From contig OZ010605.1 in assembly GCA_963932145.1 (NCBI GenBank), forward strand, positions 24,329,874 to 24,393,873: a stretch of DNA of 64,000 bases, written 5' to 3'. This stretch comes from Acanthosepion lycidas (taxonomy: Eukaryota > Mollusca > Cephalopoda > Sepiida > Sepiidae). The first letter of the stretch is position 1, and each line of letters starts with the position of its first letter. A program made the position numbers and the translations under genes. The notes under the pieces are model-generated. The model worked only from the letters and a program-made list of their open reading frames with translations, was not told where the DNA came from and did not search any database. Below are positions 1 through 11,402 of the stretch, piece after piece.

Positions 1-15
1 ATCTTTGCATATATA

Positions 16-116
16 TTAGGTTGGTGCAAAAATAATGACGTAATAATGTCGTTTTTTACGTTAAAAAATACGTCAAAAAACGACATTATTACGTCATTAT
101 TTTTGCGCCAACCTAA
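16..116. mobile_element. Palindromic mariner-type MITE, copy 1
   Basis: A 101-bp near-perfect palindrome begins TTAGGTTGGTGC and ends with its complement, with one mismatch near the outer end of the right arm (GCGCCAACC). It is flanked by TA on both sides, the tc1/mariner target duplication. The terminal sequence matches the termini known from cecropia-type mariners such as Hsmar1, and the arrangement is like the human MADE1 MITE derived from it. It has no coding capacity and would need a transposase in trans. Four other copies lie at 3770, 49972, 56456 and 58776. Seen: palindrome, TA flanks, family copies. Known: the mariner terminus. Inferred: non-autonomous mobility. Confidence 0.9.
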
Positions 117-245
117 TATCATACAAAGTGTCATTAATAAAACGTCATGTATCGAGTCCCGATAAAAATAAATAAAATTAAAAAAAATATATATATATGA
201 AGAAAAATAAAAGGAATACAAATTAAAATAAGGTATGTGCGCTTT

Positions 246-380
246 TCTTTAAAATCCTTTCCTCCCCCTCTCTCTATCTCTCTCTCCCTTTCCTTTTCTC
301 TCCCTCTCTCTCTCTCTCCTCCTCTCTTTCTTCTCTCTCGACTTATCTCTCTCTCTCAACTTCTATCTCTCTCTTAACTT
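246..380. repeat. CT-rich low-complexity tract
   Basis: Pyrimidine-rich run of CTCT and TTCTCTC motifs on the plus strand. The flanks at 121-245 and 381-610 are AT-rich, and no gene is recognised in them. Confidence 0.8.
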
Positions 381-610
381 CTCTTTCTATACGTTTTTCA
401 ACCATCAAATAAAAGGAAGTAGAAAAGACTGAACCCAGCCAAAACACCGGAAGTTTGCAGTGTAACACTATTTGGCTTGCTAACAAAAGAAAGAAGAAAA
501 AAAAAAAGAAAGGCAAGAATTAAAGTTAGGTGATAAGAAGACATCACGAATCCATATAGCGGGTTGGGAAGTAGACGCAGTCCTGTATTCAGCAACCATA
601 TATAAAATAT

Positions 611-3600
611 TGTTATCATTTTTTAACACATTTGAACTTTTCGAGTTAATATTTTATTTTCTTTTACATATACTTGTGCGATATCGCCCTTATTCGAACT
701 CGACTTGCATTACGGCCCGACGACTGATTGATTTCGTCTGCCTAAGGTCAATTCACAACGTGGGTAGGTTAGACTGGAAATCAAAGCAGTTACTTCGGTA
801 ACCAGACGTTGGAAGCCAGCTGGGAACGACAAGGCTGATACCAAATCTAACCAGATTCCCATTCGAATCACCAAAAGGTTAGAACGTCACAGTTGGTGCC
901 GCGACCACTACCAAGCCAGTTGGTCGTCACAGGACAGCACAGCACGACGGACGCAGCTAGGCAGACGTCACATTTGGCGCAGCGACACCGGGAGGACGTC
1001 ACAGCAGGAAGAGAGTCTACTTATTTGTGATTGAAAAATACCAACAATCAGGGAGTCTCTACGCATAACTTACGTTACAAAAAATGAAAAGAAAAGAACG
1101 CCGGAAAATAAAATAATTTGGGTCAATCAAAAAAATTAACACAAAGAGATTTTTAATGTTAGCCGAAACCAATGTTCGCGCCAAACTTTCGAGCCTGGTC
1201 AAAAGGATATAAACCTGGCACGTTTGAGTTACAGGCAGAAGGGACGAGGAGAGGACGGAACAAAAGAACGCTACCGCGTAGAAATCAACCATCCGAAACG
1301 CGTGAAGAAGCAGTTATGGGGTCATTTGTTACTGATATTTCCATCCTACTCAGGGACCCGAAAAACATAATAGATTGACATTGATCTAATTTCTGAGATT
1401 ACTACTATCCTACTCATAGTCTGTCTTCAAACTACGGAAACGGACATTTCTTCAGACTGCTACCGATATCCGCCTTATTAACGAAATTTTTGCTACGCCG
1501 AATACCAAACGACACACTCGAAAGAAAATAAATAAAAAATATATTATTTATTTTAAACCCCTGGGTAGGTTCGTTTTATTCCAAAGTTTCCTATAAAATA
1601 ATTATCCCACTACCTATTCACACTGGTGAACTTCTGATTTGAACACAATTGTCATAGTCCTTTCATATAAAAAAAGGAGCTACTTTTCATTTTATAGTCT
1701 CTATAATATCTCTTTTCTCTCACGGCCCGGCGAAAGATTATGGAAAAGAATAAAAAGTCACAAGAAGTATGTTTAATAACAAGAGACTCAGTCATGGAAT
1801 TCATTCAAGCAATAGAATACTAATTAAAATGTCAATGATATTTTATAGAGAATAGTTGAAAAGAACATTTCCGGTAATATGGTAAACGATTTAAACAATA
1901 TTGCAGTTTTACTTTGCAATTGATTTTTAAATAAAACTCTGGGATATTGTTTAATATATTTTGCACGTTTTCCGAAATGATTGTGTAACTATTTGTGATA
2001 TGAACACTAATGGTATGGCCCAATTCTCATAAACATGTTAGACACTATTGTAAGTGGGAGTAATATGCTGTCTAAGTAGTCCACCACTAGCAGTGGTTTA
2101 CCTACTTCACGCCGCTGGTGAGTATTGTATTTTGTTGAAATTATTATAAAGATTACCATTTCATTTCCCAAGTTACGTTTTGGTTATTCCTCATTCAGCA
2201 ACACTTTCGAGGTTACTACACTATTCTATGTACAAATTTTACACGTGCCGATTTTTTTTATTTCATTGAAATTGTTTGAATTAATTCCATGGCGCATTTA
2301 AGATAAATGCTTTAAAAAAAAAGAAGCGAATTGATATGAAATACTGCTAGTTGTTAAACAATTGATCAAAAGACAAAAAAGAAAGATTTGATGTATAGTA
2401 AAAGGTTTTCAATGTGAGTAATAGATACATATTACTTGATAGGCGGTAAAAAGAAACGAGTAGACGAACGCCTCTCTTTATAAATCCATTAACAAAAGAC
2501 AATCATAAGAGTCGTAAATTCAAACTTTCAAATTTTTACAAATGGCCAGTGAGTTTTATGTTTCTACTTGTATTTTAATTTTATTTAGAATCTGCGTCAA
2601 GTTATCACAATTCCTAATCGTCTTTTTCTTGGTAGGAAAATACATCTCATTTTGATGACCATATTAGGTATAATTATATAATACCTCTCTCTTTGATCTG
2701 CAAAATTCATTGTCAGAAATCTTACAAATTTTTACATAAAGTTTTCCATTTCTTATGTTAATATTTTGTCCTTCCGTTTCGTAAAGCCGATAAAAACCAA
2801 CCACAACCGATAAAGATATGATTTTCTGAAATATTTCAATTAAAAAATAAATAACAAAGATGGGAAACCGCGTCATTTTAGAATTTCGAACACACTCAAA
2901 TGATGATTTTATTTACTAATCAACAATGACTAGCTTGCCAATCAAAGAAAGATTCAAACAATTCCTTGCCTAAAATAGCGACGCCATTTGTCATGTCATG
3001 GTGAGAATGGCGATTGTTTAATACCAAACAGGACACTTCAAGGTCGAGTGGTGAGAGACATTTGCGAGATGAACGGCGAAAAACAACACCGTTAAAAAGC
3101 TATAAATGGCCATAGATGGCATAAAAATATTTATGTATATAATTAAACCTTTTAATACATTTAAAAATAAAATATATTAAAATGATTAAATATAGATTAA
3201 GGTACTTTTTGGAAGTAGATTATGACGTATTTATTTTTGTACAAACTACTTCGTGTATAAAACCCGCTATTCTTTTAGGGCAAAGAAACCTCCGTTTTTA
3301 ACACACATTATTTATTGATGTATTTTTTTTCAGACTAAATCATCAATAATTATATTAGCGACTCTATGGTGTGAGGTAACGTCTAACAAGCTAGCGTGGT
3401 TGATCATAACCTCTGAGTAATTAGTCCGATCTGCCCAGTGTTCAATCCTTGTGACAAACTAAGCTCGTCTTACTAAAATAGCAACAATTAAGCTACAAGG
3501 CACTTTGTTTCATGGAACATAATAAATATATAAGAAATCCGTTTACCCCACTTTTTCTGTCGGGACACTCGCTAAATGGCGTTTTATTTCTACTTTTTTT

Positions 3601-3769
3601 TTCTGGAATCAACTCTCTAGTTTAAAATCACACAGATCAATTAAATAAAGTACTTCTTTGAAAAGTAAAGACGAAAGAGTAATTTATAGGTGTACAGGGT
3701 GCGATGAATAAATTGTCTAAATTACGCAAAAAAAATGAAAATAACACTGACATCCCGTTTGAAGATCTA
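611..3769. other. Unassigned AT-rich stretch with a GC-richer island at 690-1020
   Basis: No gene or known repeat is recognised across about 3.1 kb. The one compositional feature is a GC-richer island at 690-1020. It holds two similar segments, TTGGTGCCGCGACC at 893-906 and TTTGGCGCAGCGACACC at 973-989, each preceded by a GTCACA motif. These resemble primer-binding regions behind an LTR. No LTR pair is visible, and short frames downstream (for example 1172-1378) match nothing I recognise. The rest is AT-rich with scattered frames under 75 codons. Confidence 0.4.
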
Positions 3770-3870
3770 TTAGCTTGGTGCAAAAATAATGACGTAATAA
3801 TGTCGTTTTTTGACGTTAAAAATAGGTCAAAAAACGACATTATTACGTCGTTATTTTTGCACCAACCTAA
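3770..3870. mobile_element. Palindromic mariner-type MITE, copy 2
   Basis: This is a 101-bp palindrome of the same family as the copy at 16-116, with termini TTAGCTTGGTGC and GCACCAACCTAA and TA on both sides. It lies about 48 bp beyond the stop codon of the minus-strand mariner transposase relic at 3919-4624, so it may have inserted into that element's 3' untranslated region. Whether the two ever worked together is not shown by the sequence. Confidence 0.9.
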
Positions 3871-3918
3871 TATTTACAAAAATTACTCAAAACTATCTTA
3901 AAATTCTGAAGAATAAAT

Positions 3919-4624
3919 TTATTCAATAAAATCGCCATTGGCTTCAACCGCAGCCTCCATACAACTTCGGAATTTCCTGGAACTCTACTGAACGGTCTTC
4001 TTGTTTAAGTTGGTGAATGCTGCCACCAACCCTGTCTTCAGTTCATCTTTGGTGTTACAAAGACTTTTGTTGCTCTCACGCTCAACTGCGCCCCACACAT
4101 AATAATCAAGGGTGTGGTATTCTGGGTAGTGAGGTGGCCTGATATAAGGCGCCCCAGAAATTGTCTGACAGCCAAGACTGAGTTCTACTGTTTGTGTGGC
4201 ATGGTGCAGAGTCCTGTTGCCAGACATCGGATCTTTCAGCAGCCACCCACTTGATCCAGAGCAGCACCACCTTCTCAAGGCACCTGATGAAGGCCTCCGT
4301 TTTGAGACTGAGGCCATAACAAACAAATTCGGGATTTCTTTTGGTATCAGAACGATCAGAGTGAGTTTTCAGAGCTACCATACCTTCGTAATCACTATCA
4401 GACTCATACAACTCTTTTCGAATCCTCTGTACTGTCCTTAGTTTGACACCAAAACCCCGAAATATTCGTATTGGGGCTTCTGGCGTGAATGCCAGGTAGT
4501 ACAGCATGCCGTATCCAAATCTTTGGCGGAGTGAATTGCGCCATGTTCCTTCTTTTCTCGCAGGTGCTGCCCAACTGACCTTACTATGCTGCATATTCAG
4601 TGTAAGCGGAATGTATCTAATCAA
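3919..4624 (-). pseudogene. Mariner-like DDE transposase, internally deleted and frameshifted
   Basis: Two overlapping minus-strand frames (4624-4106 and 4326-3985, running on to a stop at 3919-3921) encode parts of a tc1/mariner transposase, the nuclease that cuts and rejoins element ends at TA. The N-terminal part has a helix-turn-helix-like stretch ending RSDTKRNPEFV. It is followed at once by the region holding QQDSAPCHT, which carries the second catalytic Asp. LDYYVWG, with the third acidic residue, lies in the other frame. The block between, where the first catalytic Asp belongs, is missing, so this is an internal deletion plus a frameshift. The C-terminus ends in a GDFIE-type motif. 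It is dead as written. Family assignment comes from motif recognition. Confidence 0.85.
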
Positions 4625-5094
4625 ACGAAAAATTCATACCGAGACTATGTTGAGAATTCTAATTAATTCAAATGAAGTGACGGGACGTCCTGTTATCGAA
4701 TGGCTATCTATGGTTTTCTTCCTTATCGACTACTGCGTTTAGAATGGATGTGCGAACGTAATAGTAAGCATATGAATAAAATTTTTATTTTACTTTTTTG
4801 GGCCAGCCAGTTGTGCATCTTCTACACCTTCAAAGATATAAATATTGATTTAAAATATAAAATGTTGATTTTCGATATGTATGTAGTGTAAGCAAGGAGA
4901 TATTCTTTTGCAGTATTTCAAAATCTATGTTCTTAGAGTTTCTGTGACCTTTCTAGAAAAGTAGGAATTTTTGTGACTAGGTGACTATTTTTGTAGAAAA
5001 AAATGATGAAAACAAGACAGACACAATTAGTTTCATTGATCAGAATTATACAATTACAAAAGAAATTTATATAAAATATTTTTGTTGTTGATTT
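4625..5094. other. AT-rich spacer, nothing recognised
   Basis: This spacer lies between the transposase relic and a LINE 3' end. The mariner 5' terminus would be expected in its first part, but no TTAGGTTGG-type end is visible. Confidence 0.5.
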
Positions 5095-5608
5095 CTGGGG
5101 CACCTTCTGTTTACCTCGGAGTTTTTGACAAGATCCAGAGATGGATATGTAATATAATTGGCCCTGATCTGGCATCTCGTCTACAGTCACTCTCTCACAG
5201 ACGCGCCGTCGCCTCTCTCTCTCTTTTCTACAAATACTTTCATGTTAATTGCTCCGCTGAGCTGCTTTCACTGGTACCCAGACTCCATGAATCCAAGCGC
5301 ACTACGAGGCTGGCATCACACACTCACCCTTACACTGTAGAAACTTTCAAATGTGGACGTCTCTTCTACTCCAATAGCTTCATACCTCGCACCTCTCGCC
5401 TGTGGAACAGCCTCCCCAATTACTGTTTGAGAGCTATAATATCCAACTATTCAAATGTAATGTCAATCGACATCTCCAGTTACCTTGATCTATCCACTAC
5501 CCCTCTCCTCATCCTTTCTTCTATCACTCCTATCTGCTCACGCTCCAAATCTTCTGCATCCCCCTGCATCCTAGTGGCTTCACGGCTTGCTCGGGGCGTA
5601 ATTCTTTA
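5095..5608 (+). pseudogene. CR1/Jockey-like LINE, C-terminal end of ORF2 plus 3' end
   Basis: An open plus-strand frame reads through the post-reverse-transcriptase C-terminal region of a non-LTR retrotransposon. It contains DKIQRWICNIIGP, then HRRAVASLSLFYKYF, then PRTSRLWNSLP, which is the usual order at the end of these proteins. After about 5490 the sequence is probably 3' untranslated. It shares a block (CCAGTGGC/CTAGTGGC-type, then GCTTGCTCGGGG) with the minus-strand copy at 60362-60739, which supports the same family and marks the 3' terminus. It is 5'-truncated, lacks the RT core and ends in a short A run at about 5608. The clade name is from recognition and could be a neighbouring Jockey-superfamily clade. 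Confidence 0.75.
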
Positions 5609-5740
5609 AAAAAATGGTATCTATCGATGAGTATAGTTGAATGTTTTCACGAACTGGTGCTTGAATTCTCCTCTGCATTGCGTTTTAAACAATCATAATC
5701 GAAAGCGTGCGATTATTCAATTCTGGTCTTTATTTCAAGG

Positions 5741-5903
5741 GACTGCCGACTGTCATGTATCTTTGAAGATCTTCAAAAAACTATCAACATACAAGGGTCT
5801 TAAGTGGAAATCTCAAAAATGTGGCACATGAGGACACCAATTATTCCAGTTGTAGTTGGATCCCTCGGATTGATTGGAAAAAGTTCCTCGAAACTCATTG
5901 AAG
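5741..5903 (+). pseudogene. Dong/R4-like LINE, short C-terminal fragment
   Basis: About 160 bp match the C-terminal coding part of the copies at 12,615-18,160: the frame includes KMWHMRTPIIPVVVG and GLIGKSSSKLIEG, compared with KMWHMGTSTIPVVVG in the better copy at 13,285. The fragment stops abruptly at 5903, where a different repeat begins, and the combined frame to 6082 is an accidental fusion of the two. It is dead and carries no tail. Confidence 0.8.
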
Positions 5904-6180
5904 GGCAGAGAGTTCAACCGTCAAGCCGAAACGGCTCGATTCAATTCTATATTTACTTGAAACGAGGGAAAGATGTGGCACAAGGTCGAGTTTTACGTGG
6001 GTTTTCCAAGCCCGTAGGCTCGGCCAAAAAATGCCGTAGAACCCATATAAACGGGATCGGGTTTGTCAACCTCCCCGAATGAGACTCTGCCCTTTGGCGG
6101 AGCCTCGTCCGGCTTCCTCTCTGCACAGAGGCAGAGAGTTCGACCGTGAAGCCGAGAAGCTCGGTTTGATTCGTCCCTCT
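5904..6180 (-). repeat. Interspersed repeat X, copy 1
   Basis: Read on the minus strand, this segment is similar to plus-strand segments at 54243-54425 and 58441-58606. The shared order is a purine-rich block like GGACGAGGCTCCGCCAAAGG, then GGCAGAGTCTC, then GGCCGAGCCTA and a final CTTGTGCCACATC. A 24-bp internal direct repeat occurs (5908 and 6130). It has no coding capacity. It could be a non-autonomous DNA element or SINE body; no clear ends were found. Confidence 0.65.
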
Positions 6181-7315
6181 CTCTTGAGAGGCGTAATATA
6201 CATATTGTTAGGAAGAGTTCATTCGGTAGTTATAGGTAAGTACCCATGACAAGGCAACTAAGAGTTGGCATCCGATATCTAATGGAACACAAATCGAAGA
6301 CGTCAAAAGGAAATAAATTTAAGGAAAATAAGCTGGGAAATCTGTCCCGGCTTTCCTGCATCTGAGAGGTTGAGGTTAAAACATTGGGGTGAGGTTAAAA
6401 AAATTGCGACAAAACGCGAGTAAAAAACTGCAAGATTAGAGCGAACAAACTCTCTCTTTTAGGTGCGTACGAATAAAGAAAAAAACTCCTCTTCGATGTG
6501 TAATAATAAAAGAAAGTGTTTATTTACATATACAGAAAGAAAGAGTAAAGGGATAAAGACAATTAAAAATGAAAGAAAGGGAAAAGAGAAAATGCCCTTT
6601 AAGGGAAAAGAGAAAATGTCCTTTAAGGGAAGAGAAAATGTTCATTACAGAAAAAAAAAGTTGACTTAAAATATTTCTCTGAGCGCCTGAGAGGTTCTTT
6701 AAGCGAGTAGAATTTTATTAAGGTTTAGAAACACTCAAAGTTCTTGTAGAATAAGAAAATTGTTGGTAGATATAGGGATCTTGCAGTTGAGTGAGTTCAG
6801 TGGTCTCGTCAGAAGGTGTGGTGAAGGGATGCAGCTTTGAATTGGTCTTGAATTGTGGGCCGACGTTCGTTCTTGACAGCCCTTTAGTAGGTAGTTCTTT
6901 GGCTGAAAGTGGTTCTGAAGTTGACTGGTGCTTCCTATCGTCAACCTCGCAGACGGTGGTCGAAATTCTCACTGCCAAATAGGCAAAGATTCGTCAAATT
7001 TATGAAGATTTGGTAAGCTCCGATGGAACGGGGACTTTCTCCTCCAAAATCGTTGTACAAATTTCCTGGCCCCTCTATTAGTCAGAAAACACATTCTTAT
7101 CTCTGATAAGAATCAGGAATGTGAGAGCCGGGTTTCAAAGTAATGAAAACAAGTTGCAGTGAACAAGCTGTGAGGTTTCCCCCAGACTGTAAAGCCCCAT
7201 AGAAAGAATAAGAGCAGTGGAATACCTTTTTATATTTTCCAGCTCTCTCGTTAGTCAGAAAATATATTCTTATCTCTTTAGCCAAACGCCAAACATCTGT
7301 CTCGGTAGAAGAAAA
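6181..7315. other. Unassigned stretch with a purine-rich minisatellite at about 6575-6650
   Basis: No gene is recognised. Three imperfect copies of a roughly 24-bp purine-rich unit (AAGGGAAAAGAGAAAATG and variants) lie at about 6575-6650 and cause a Lys-rich frame. Short frames on both strands at 6718-6982 overlap and match nothing I know. Confidence 0.4.
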
Positions 7316-8990
7316 ATTGCCTTCTATAGATATAAACTTTTTTTTAAAGATACCATGACATTTTACAGAGAACTTGGTAAGAGTAACATTAAAGTTGATA
7401 AAACAACAACATATCATTCAATAGAAAACAACTGGGATGAACTTGTAATATTTAACAAACGTTGGATAGGTGATCTAGAATCTATGATTATTGATGTTGA
7501 AACACAAGATTGGTTAGACATCACTGCAGAGGAAGATAGATCAGCTCTAGCAAATTCCCAGAAGTGGAAATCTCCTGGGATAGTTCCCAATTTTTGGTTT
7601 CACTCTCTACCAAGTTTCCATAATCTACTGGCGATATCTACCCCAAGAATATGAATAATCTTTTGGCATCACCCTTCTGGTTAAGTGAAGGCTTAACTTA
7701 GCTGCTTTTCAAAACTACAGAGAGAGCGAACCCCTAAATTACAGGCCTACCGCATGCCAAACCACTTCCTACACAATTCTGGCATCAATAAAGACAAACA
7801 GAGCCTTCTTATTCCTGGAAGAAAATTTTATTTTATCCTGAAGAACAAAAGAAATGGAAAAAGGGTTATATGGTTTCAAGGATCAACTCCTGATTAAGAA
7901 GATATTGGAAAACTACTAGAATACATGTAGAAACCTTTTCACTTTTTGGACAGTGACCCCCATGACTGGATCGTTAAAGCCCTATAGATTTGATGTAATG
8001 AATAAGCTTAGACCTGTATTTCCCCTCACAGGAATATGATTGGCTGGTGTCAGCCATAAATACAGGCTGATGTAGAGGTACAGGTCGACGCCCATTGGAC
8101 TACGCCATTGGCTATCCTATTGGTCTAAGCCTATTGCCTACATCTATTGACTGCGACTACGACGAGTACCAATTCCATTAGTGCTACCTGTTAGATTGTT
8201 CTACTCGGTTACTCGGTTTAGCTACTTCGATCAAATATATCCCTTTCCTGGACATATCAAGATTAAATGACAATTCACAGAAAATAATTGAATTTAATAA
8301 GACCAGTATGCATGCATTGAAGATATCCGTCATATTTTACCACACAAACGGAGATATTAAAATAAATCACATAGGTATCAACCGCGGGATATACAAAGGG
8401 GATTCACTCTCACCATTACTCTTCTGTCTTGCTCTTTTACTCTCTATCCAAATTGCCCAACGGTTTAAACTGGGGTATAAAATCTACAAACATAACATTA
8501 ACCATTTCTTCTACATAGATGACCTCAAGTTATATGCAAAAATGCAAACGATCTCAAATCACTACTGGATATAGCAAAGGATTTCTGTGATGATATAATA
8601 ATGGACAAGTGTGTCAAGGCAGCGTTTAAAGCAAGACAATTTTATCGAAAATGTTAATATAGTTCCAGACGTCAACACCTCCATCAGGAACCTAAAAAAA
8701 GTTTCCAAATACTTAGGTATTCAAGAAGGAAATGACATACAGCACTAAAAAATGAAAGAAAATAAAAGAATATGGTATAGTGAATTTGCTACTTCAGTCA
8801 GAACTGAATTTGCTGAATCTAATAAACGCAATAACTCCGCTGATAATACCGGTTGTTACGTAGAGCTTTGGTGGAGCTTTAGTGATATAGTAGGCATTGA
8901 TCCCAAAATGCGTATGCTACTAACTAAACATAATATGTCACTTCTCAAAACAATGAATATGTATAAATTCACATTCAAATGTTTAAGTTT
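7316..8990 (+). pseudogene. Dong/R4-like LINE, N-terminal and reverse-transcriptase region, frameshifted
   Basis: Consecutive pieces in shifting plus-strand frames follow the order of an RLE-type LINE protein. KWKSPGI..VPNFWFHSLPS (near 7560-7620) is the segment before the RT. RT-core pieces follow to about 8000. GIYKGDSLSPLLFCLALL with YIDDLKLYAK (8375-8545) holds the YxDD catalytic pair, and the thumb and downstream region runs to about 8990 (DPKMRMLLTKHN). About 200 bp at 8010-8215 do not fit the protein and look inserted. Several stops and shifts make it dead. This copy covers what the six tail fragments at 12.6-18.2 kb lack; that both are one family is inferred. Confidence 0.75.
8010..8215. 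repeat. Foreign insertion inside the LINE RT
   Basis: This segment interrupts the reading order of the surrounding RT relic. It holds several CATTGG/TATTGG motifs spaced about 15-20 bp apart. No terminal repeats or target duplication could be placed, so the edges are approximate. Confidence 0.4.
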
Positions 8991-9161
8991 TATTAAAATT
9001 AGAATCATCGCTTTTTAAAACAATAAAAATTTTCGAAGAGTGACAGTAGCAAAAATAATAATGGTGCCAAGAGAAAAAAATGTTGTTTTGAAACATCGTG
9101 TTCTTACGACCACGAAGATTAAAGATTGACCAATTTTTAATTTAAAACTGCTAAATATATA

Positions 9162-9347
9162 CAGTGTAACCGGGATATAAGAGAGTTGTCGGGACCGGAG
9201 AAGAAGTCTCTTATATCCGGGTTTCTCTTATATCCGAGTTTGGTCTATTTTGTTTAGGTAAGTATGGCTCTAATTTGGGACCAGATAAAATCTCTCTTAT
9301 ATCCGGGTTTCTCTTATATCAGGGTCTCTTATATCAGGGTTACACTG
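9162..9347. mobile_element. Pogo/Tigger-like MITE
   Basis: A 186-bp element begins CAGTGTAACCGGGATATAAG and ends with the near complement, with TA on both sides (9160-9161 and 9348-9349). The terminal motif TCTTATATCCGGGTTTC is repeated several times internally, so the subterminal region is itself repetitive. CAGTGTAACC-type ends with TA duplication are known from pogo/Tigger elements. It has no open frame and depends on a transposase elsewhere. Confidence 0.85.
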
Positions 9348-10409
9348 TATTAGAAAATATTTTGATATCTTAGCTTCTTTGTTTATAGTCTGATTTTCAG
9401 CAAGGATCCTCAATCTATCTTTTGAGTACTAGAAATAATGACCATTGTTCTCAGAACTGAATTCTACAATCAGACGATTATTTTACCAATGCCAATATCA
9501 TTGTTCAACCCTCATTCAGGCCAGGTAAAACGTAAGAGGCATAGAATGTGAGCACAAGTAAAACAAACAATAGAAAACCTTGGAGGGTACAGGTATTATA
9601 TATTGGTTTAAAATGACTCCATTTAGTAAGTCAGAGAATAAAAACATATATGTATTCAATACTTTAAAAATAGAGAAACTTACTCCAACTATACAAATAA
9701 GTACAACAGTAATTTATGACGCTCTATAATATGTATACCCACATTAGAAGTAGTAGAAAGCGGCTTTGTGTTTCAGTTATTAAATCTAATATTGTTTTCA
9801 TTTGTTGTATAGACATCATATCTGTATTTTATGTTGTCAGTATGCATTTATTATTAAATTCTTCTTCTTTTTACCTTGGATGCGAAAACATCACGTGTAA
9901 ACCCTATGGTACCTGCGTTTATGTTTAATTCTTGAAATATTAACGTAATTAAAGTGTGTATTAAAAATCAAATTCCTTGTGCATTTTAATTGCATTATTA
10001 ATATAACGAATGCTTGAAGTGAATGTAAAGAATGACATTTATGAACTGAAGAATCTTCCGTTGGAATGACCCATTATTTTTTTAGTATCCAACAGAAATA
10101 AAAAAGAGATCTTAATTTTGATTTTAAAAATGTGACCTTATTAAATATATTAATAGCACAACCTAGTAAGGAGAAATTATAGATATACAAAAATACCCAC
10201 CAAACACACTTCCTAATATCACCAATATTTTTATAACCTATACTTAAAGAATGTATGATTTAAATATACGTAGGTAATAAGTGTTGGTCATATTTATCAT
10301 GTATACCTGGCCACTCGTATTCGCGGATGCCTGTCTACTAGGGCGGCTAGTCAATCCCACTTGCAGACTCTTGCTCAGGCGTATTTGTATTTATACAACA
10401 CCCACAGTG
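9348..10409. other. AT-rich stretch, nothing recognised
   Basis: No gene or classified repeat was recognised. The longest frame (about 9716-9928, 70 codons) lacks any domain I know. Confidence 0.4.
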
Positions 10410-10580
10410 CCCACCCGTGAGTTTATACTGCAACTATGCTGAGCAGACCATAGTAACAGTTCTGGGAAAGAGCGTGTTATCTGGCGAAAAACGCACAGAG
10501 CCCACCTGTGGTTTATATTGCAACTGTGCTGAGCAGATCTTAGTTACAGTTTCTGTTAAAGGGCGTTTTATCTAGCGTGA
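10410..10580. repeat. Two-unit tandem repeat, about 90 bp
   Basis: Two diverged units start at about 10410 and 10501. Both run CCCACC-GTG-GTTTATA-TGCAACT-TGCTGAGCAGA, then a TAGTTACAGTT-type segment, then GCGT-TTATCT. Because they lie upstream of a minus-strand tRNA-like head at 10795, they may be the body of the same retroposon. Confidence 0.65.
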
Positions 10581-10794
10581 TCAACAATTCGAACAAGGCC
10601 AGCACGCTCAATCCCTTGGTCAAGATGACTTCGTGCTAGCACAGCTATCGTCGGACCCCAAGGGATCCGTCTACCCAATTTCACTCACAAGGTTTGGGTC
10701 AACCCGTGGTAAGGTTTTCAGGCACTTTCCAAAGGTGCCGCACGCTGGGATCGACTCCTCCTGTCCGATAACAGCAAGAAGTCTCCTTCCTGAC

Positions 10795-10866
10795 AGATTG
10801 ACCAAGGTGAGATTCGAATCCGGGTCTCATGGTCAGAGTGCGAACGTTCTAACCACTCGGCCACAT
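10795..10866 (-). mobile_element. tRNA-like SINE head (Ser/Leu-like) or tRNA pseudogene
   Basis: On the minus strand this reads TGGCCGAGTGG, an exact RNA polymerase III A box, then about 35 bp on GGATTCGAATCTC, a good B box. The acceptor ends do not pair and the T stem is broken, so it is not a working tRNA. The sequence to about 10590 on the same strand may be its body. SINE head is the better reading because other tRNA-derived SINEs are frequent here. No second copy of this head is in the window. Confidence 0.5.
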
Positions 10867-11402
10867 TATGCAATTAAAATGTATAGTTATGCATTTCTCC
10901 TAGACACCATAGACAGATAGATCACTAGTCACCATCTACTTAGCCTATGAGCTGAGTCGGGTCCCGTGTAACGGTTAACGTCAAGCGATTTTGACTTCAG
11001 ATATTGCAAATAAACTATCTGACATTCATAAAAAAAAAGTAGGTGCCATGTTCGGGTTGATGGTCAATTTTCCCGCCACTTTGAATTAAAGATGGCCGCT
11101 ATTGGGGAGGACTTACTTTCGTGACAATAACTTCTCTCTGTATTGACCAATTTCAATAAACTTGGTATCATTTTGTAAGACTATAATTAGTCTATCAAGA
11201 AAATGTATTATAAATAAAAATAATGTAATTAATTATATCATTAATGCAAGAAAATATCAATTTTTAATGAGAAATGCAAAAAAAAAATATTTTTTTTTAT
11301 TTCATTTGCATCGGAATTTATGCACACATGCAAAAAAAAAAACTGATTTTCATTAAGTAAAGCGCCAGTTCTTTCTTCTTCCACAGTTGCAATACCCTTG
11401 AC
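10867..11402. other. AT-rich stretch, nothing recognised
   Basis: Holds poly-A runs near 11280 and 11330 and short frames on both strands. No gene or known repeat was found. Confidence 0.4.

Noticed and set aside
3770..4624. MITE and adjacent transposase as one mariner element
   Set aside because: The MITE is a complete palindrome with its own TA on both sides, so it is a separate insertion. No matching end was found on the far side of the transposase.
5804..6082. A 92-codon plus-strand protein
   Set aside because: The first third is a LINE fragment and the rest is repeat X read in the antisense direction; the fusion is accidental.
10795..10866. Functional tRNA gene on the minus strand
   Set aside because: A and B boxes are good but the acceptor and T stems do not pair, so it is called a SINE head or pseudogene.
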